From positions 1 to 5,624 of the forward strand of contig JAOTUP010000156.1 of NCBI GenBank assembly GCA_029863825.1: DNA of 5,624 nucleotides. Reading direction: 5' to 3'. The DNA is from Acidobacteriota bacterium (GTDB lineage: Bacteria; Acidobacteriota; Thermoanaerobaculia; Multivoradales; JAHEKO01). Made by a program: the position numbers and the translations under genes. This document shows, in pieces, positions 5,442 to 5,624 of this stretch. Positions within the stretch are counted from its first letter, which is position 1, and the number at the start of each line of letters is the position of its first letter. The notes under the pieces were generated by a model. That model made no database searches and was not told the DNA's origin. It saw nothing but the letters and a program-made list of their open reading frames with translations.

Positions 5442-5624
5442 GCCTGCACCTCCTTTGAAGTGCTGCTCGAGAGTGCGAGTGCCGGTTTCTGGAGCCAACA
5501 CCTCGGTCGTCGCCATGGTCGTGAAGAACGCCAGTAGCTCGCCCTGGTGCCGGTTGAAGAGGCGGATCAGTCGAACGACCGGCCACATCAGCCGCTCGGG
5601 AACGTGTGTGACCTTGGCGGGTGT
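5442..5624 (-). other. Open in-frame stretch upstream of the ATC hydrolase-like gene
   Basis: The frame of the ATC hydrolase-like gene stays open without a stop for 61 codons to the window edge, with ATGs at 5516 and 5588. The translation includes LIRLFNRHQGELLAFFTTMA and GTRTLEQHF. It looks protein-like, but I do not recognise it. It may be an N-terminal extension or fused domain, the remnant of an upstream gene that lost its stop (as at the other broken junctions here), or chance openness in GC-rich DNA. The strong internal ribosome binding site argues that the main product starts at 5441. Confidence 0.45.
5448..5456 (-). promoter_or_regulatory. Near-consensus Shine-Dalgarno of the ATC hydrolase-like gene
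   Basis: AAAGGAGGT on the coding strand with a 6-base spacer to the ATG at 5441. It is the strongest ribosome binding site in the window and decides the start against the longer in-frame options. Confidence 0.85.

Noticed and set aside
4650..5537. A 295-codon open frame on the plus strand
   Set aside because: Antisense to the ATC hydrolase-family gene, which has family-specific cysteine motifs and a strong ribosome binding site. The plus-strand product is a low-information mirror.

Overview
The window is GC-rich bacterial DNA in which every gene I can support reads on the minus strand, so transcription runs from position 5624 towards 1. A lipoprotein signal peptide points to a Gram-negative or other diderm-type cell. 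The gene mix (an L-2-amino-thiazoline-4-carboxylate hydrolase-type protein, FrsA-type alpha/beta hydrolases, a radical SAM fragment) would suit an environmental, possibly uncultured, proteobacterium or deltaproteobacterium-like lineage. That placement is a guess. There is no RNA gene, CRISPR array, transposase or recognisable integrase. Long plus-strand frames exist but are shadows of the minus-strand genes.

Layout in transcription order. (1) An ATC-hydrolase-family protein (4734-5441) has a near-perfect ribosome binding site, and an unexplained in-frame open stretch runs upstream of it to the window edge. (2) A first copy (A) of a small unrecognised gene of about 90 codons (4400-4673) is broken by a net one-base frameshift. 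(3) A 714-residue lipoprotein (2259-4403) joins a serine alpha/beta hydrolase domain to a beta-propeller-like C-terminal half. (4) A 50-codon 5' head of a radical SAM gene (2110-2262) is cut off inside its iron-sulfur cysteine motif. (5) A second, intact copy (B) of the small gene follows (1832-2104). (6) A 39-codon 5' head of an ABC-transporter ATPase gene (1716-1835) is cut off soon after its A-loop-like VYRVG region. (7) A complete 425-residue FrsA-type alpha/beta hydrolase (408-1685) comes next. (8) The start of a second, related hydrolase runs off the left edge (1-394).

The genes are packed as one operon. Three junctions are ATGA stop/start overlaps: copy A/lipoprotein, lipoprotein/radical SAM head, and copy B/ABC head. 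The two small-gene copies are direct repeats, roughly 90% or more identical by eye. Each carries the Shine-Dalgarno sequence for the following gene inside its own final codons, yet the following genes are unrelated. With two gene heads cut off close to or just after the repeat units, the locus looks like an operon assembled or eroded by recombination around a small, portable, translation-coupling gene. The frameshift in copy A also opens its frame straight into the lipoprotein, giving a spurious 821-codon frame whose first 107 codons should not be read as lipoprotein.

The biochemical theme, if there is one, is hydrolysis: a ring-opening amidohydrolase-type enzyme, two C-C or ester-cleaving alpha/beta hydrolases and a surface-anchored serine hydrolase. 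A shared substrate cannot be named from the sequence.
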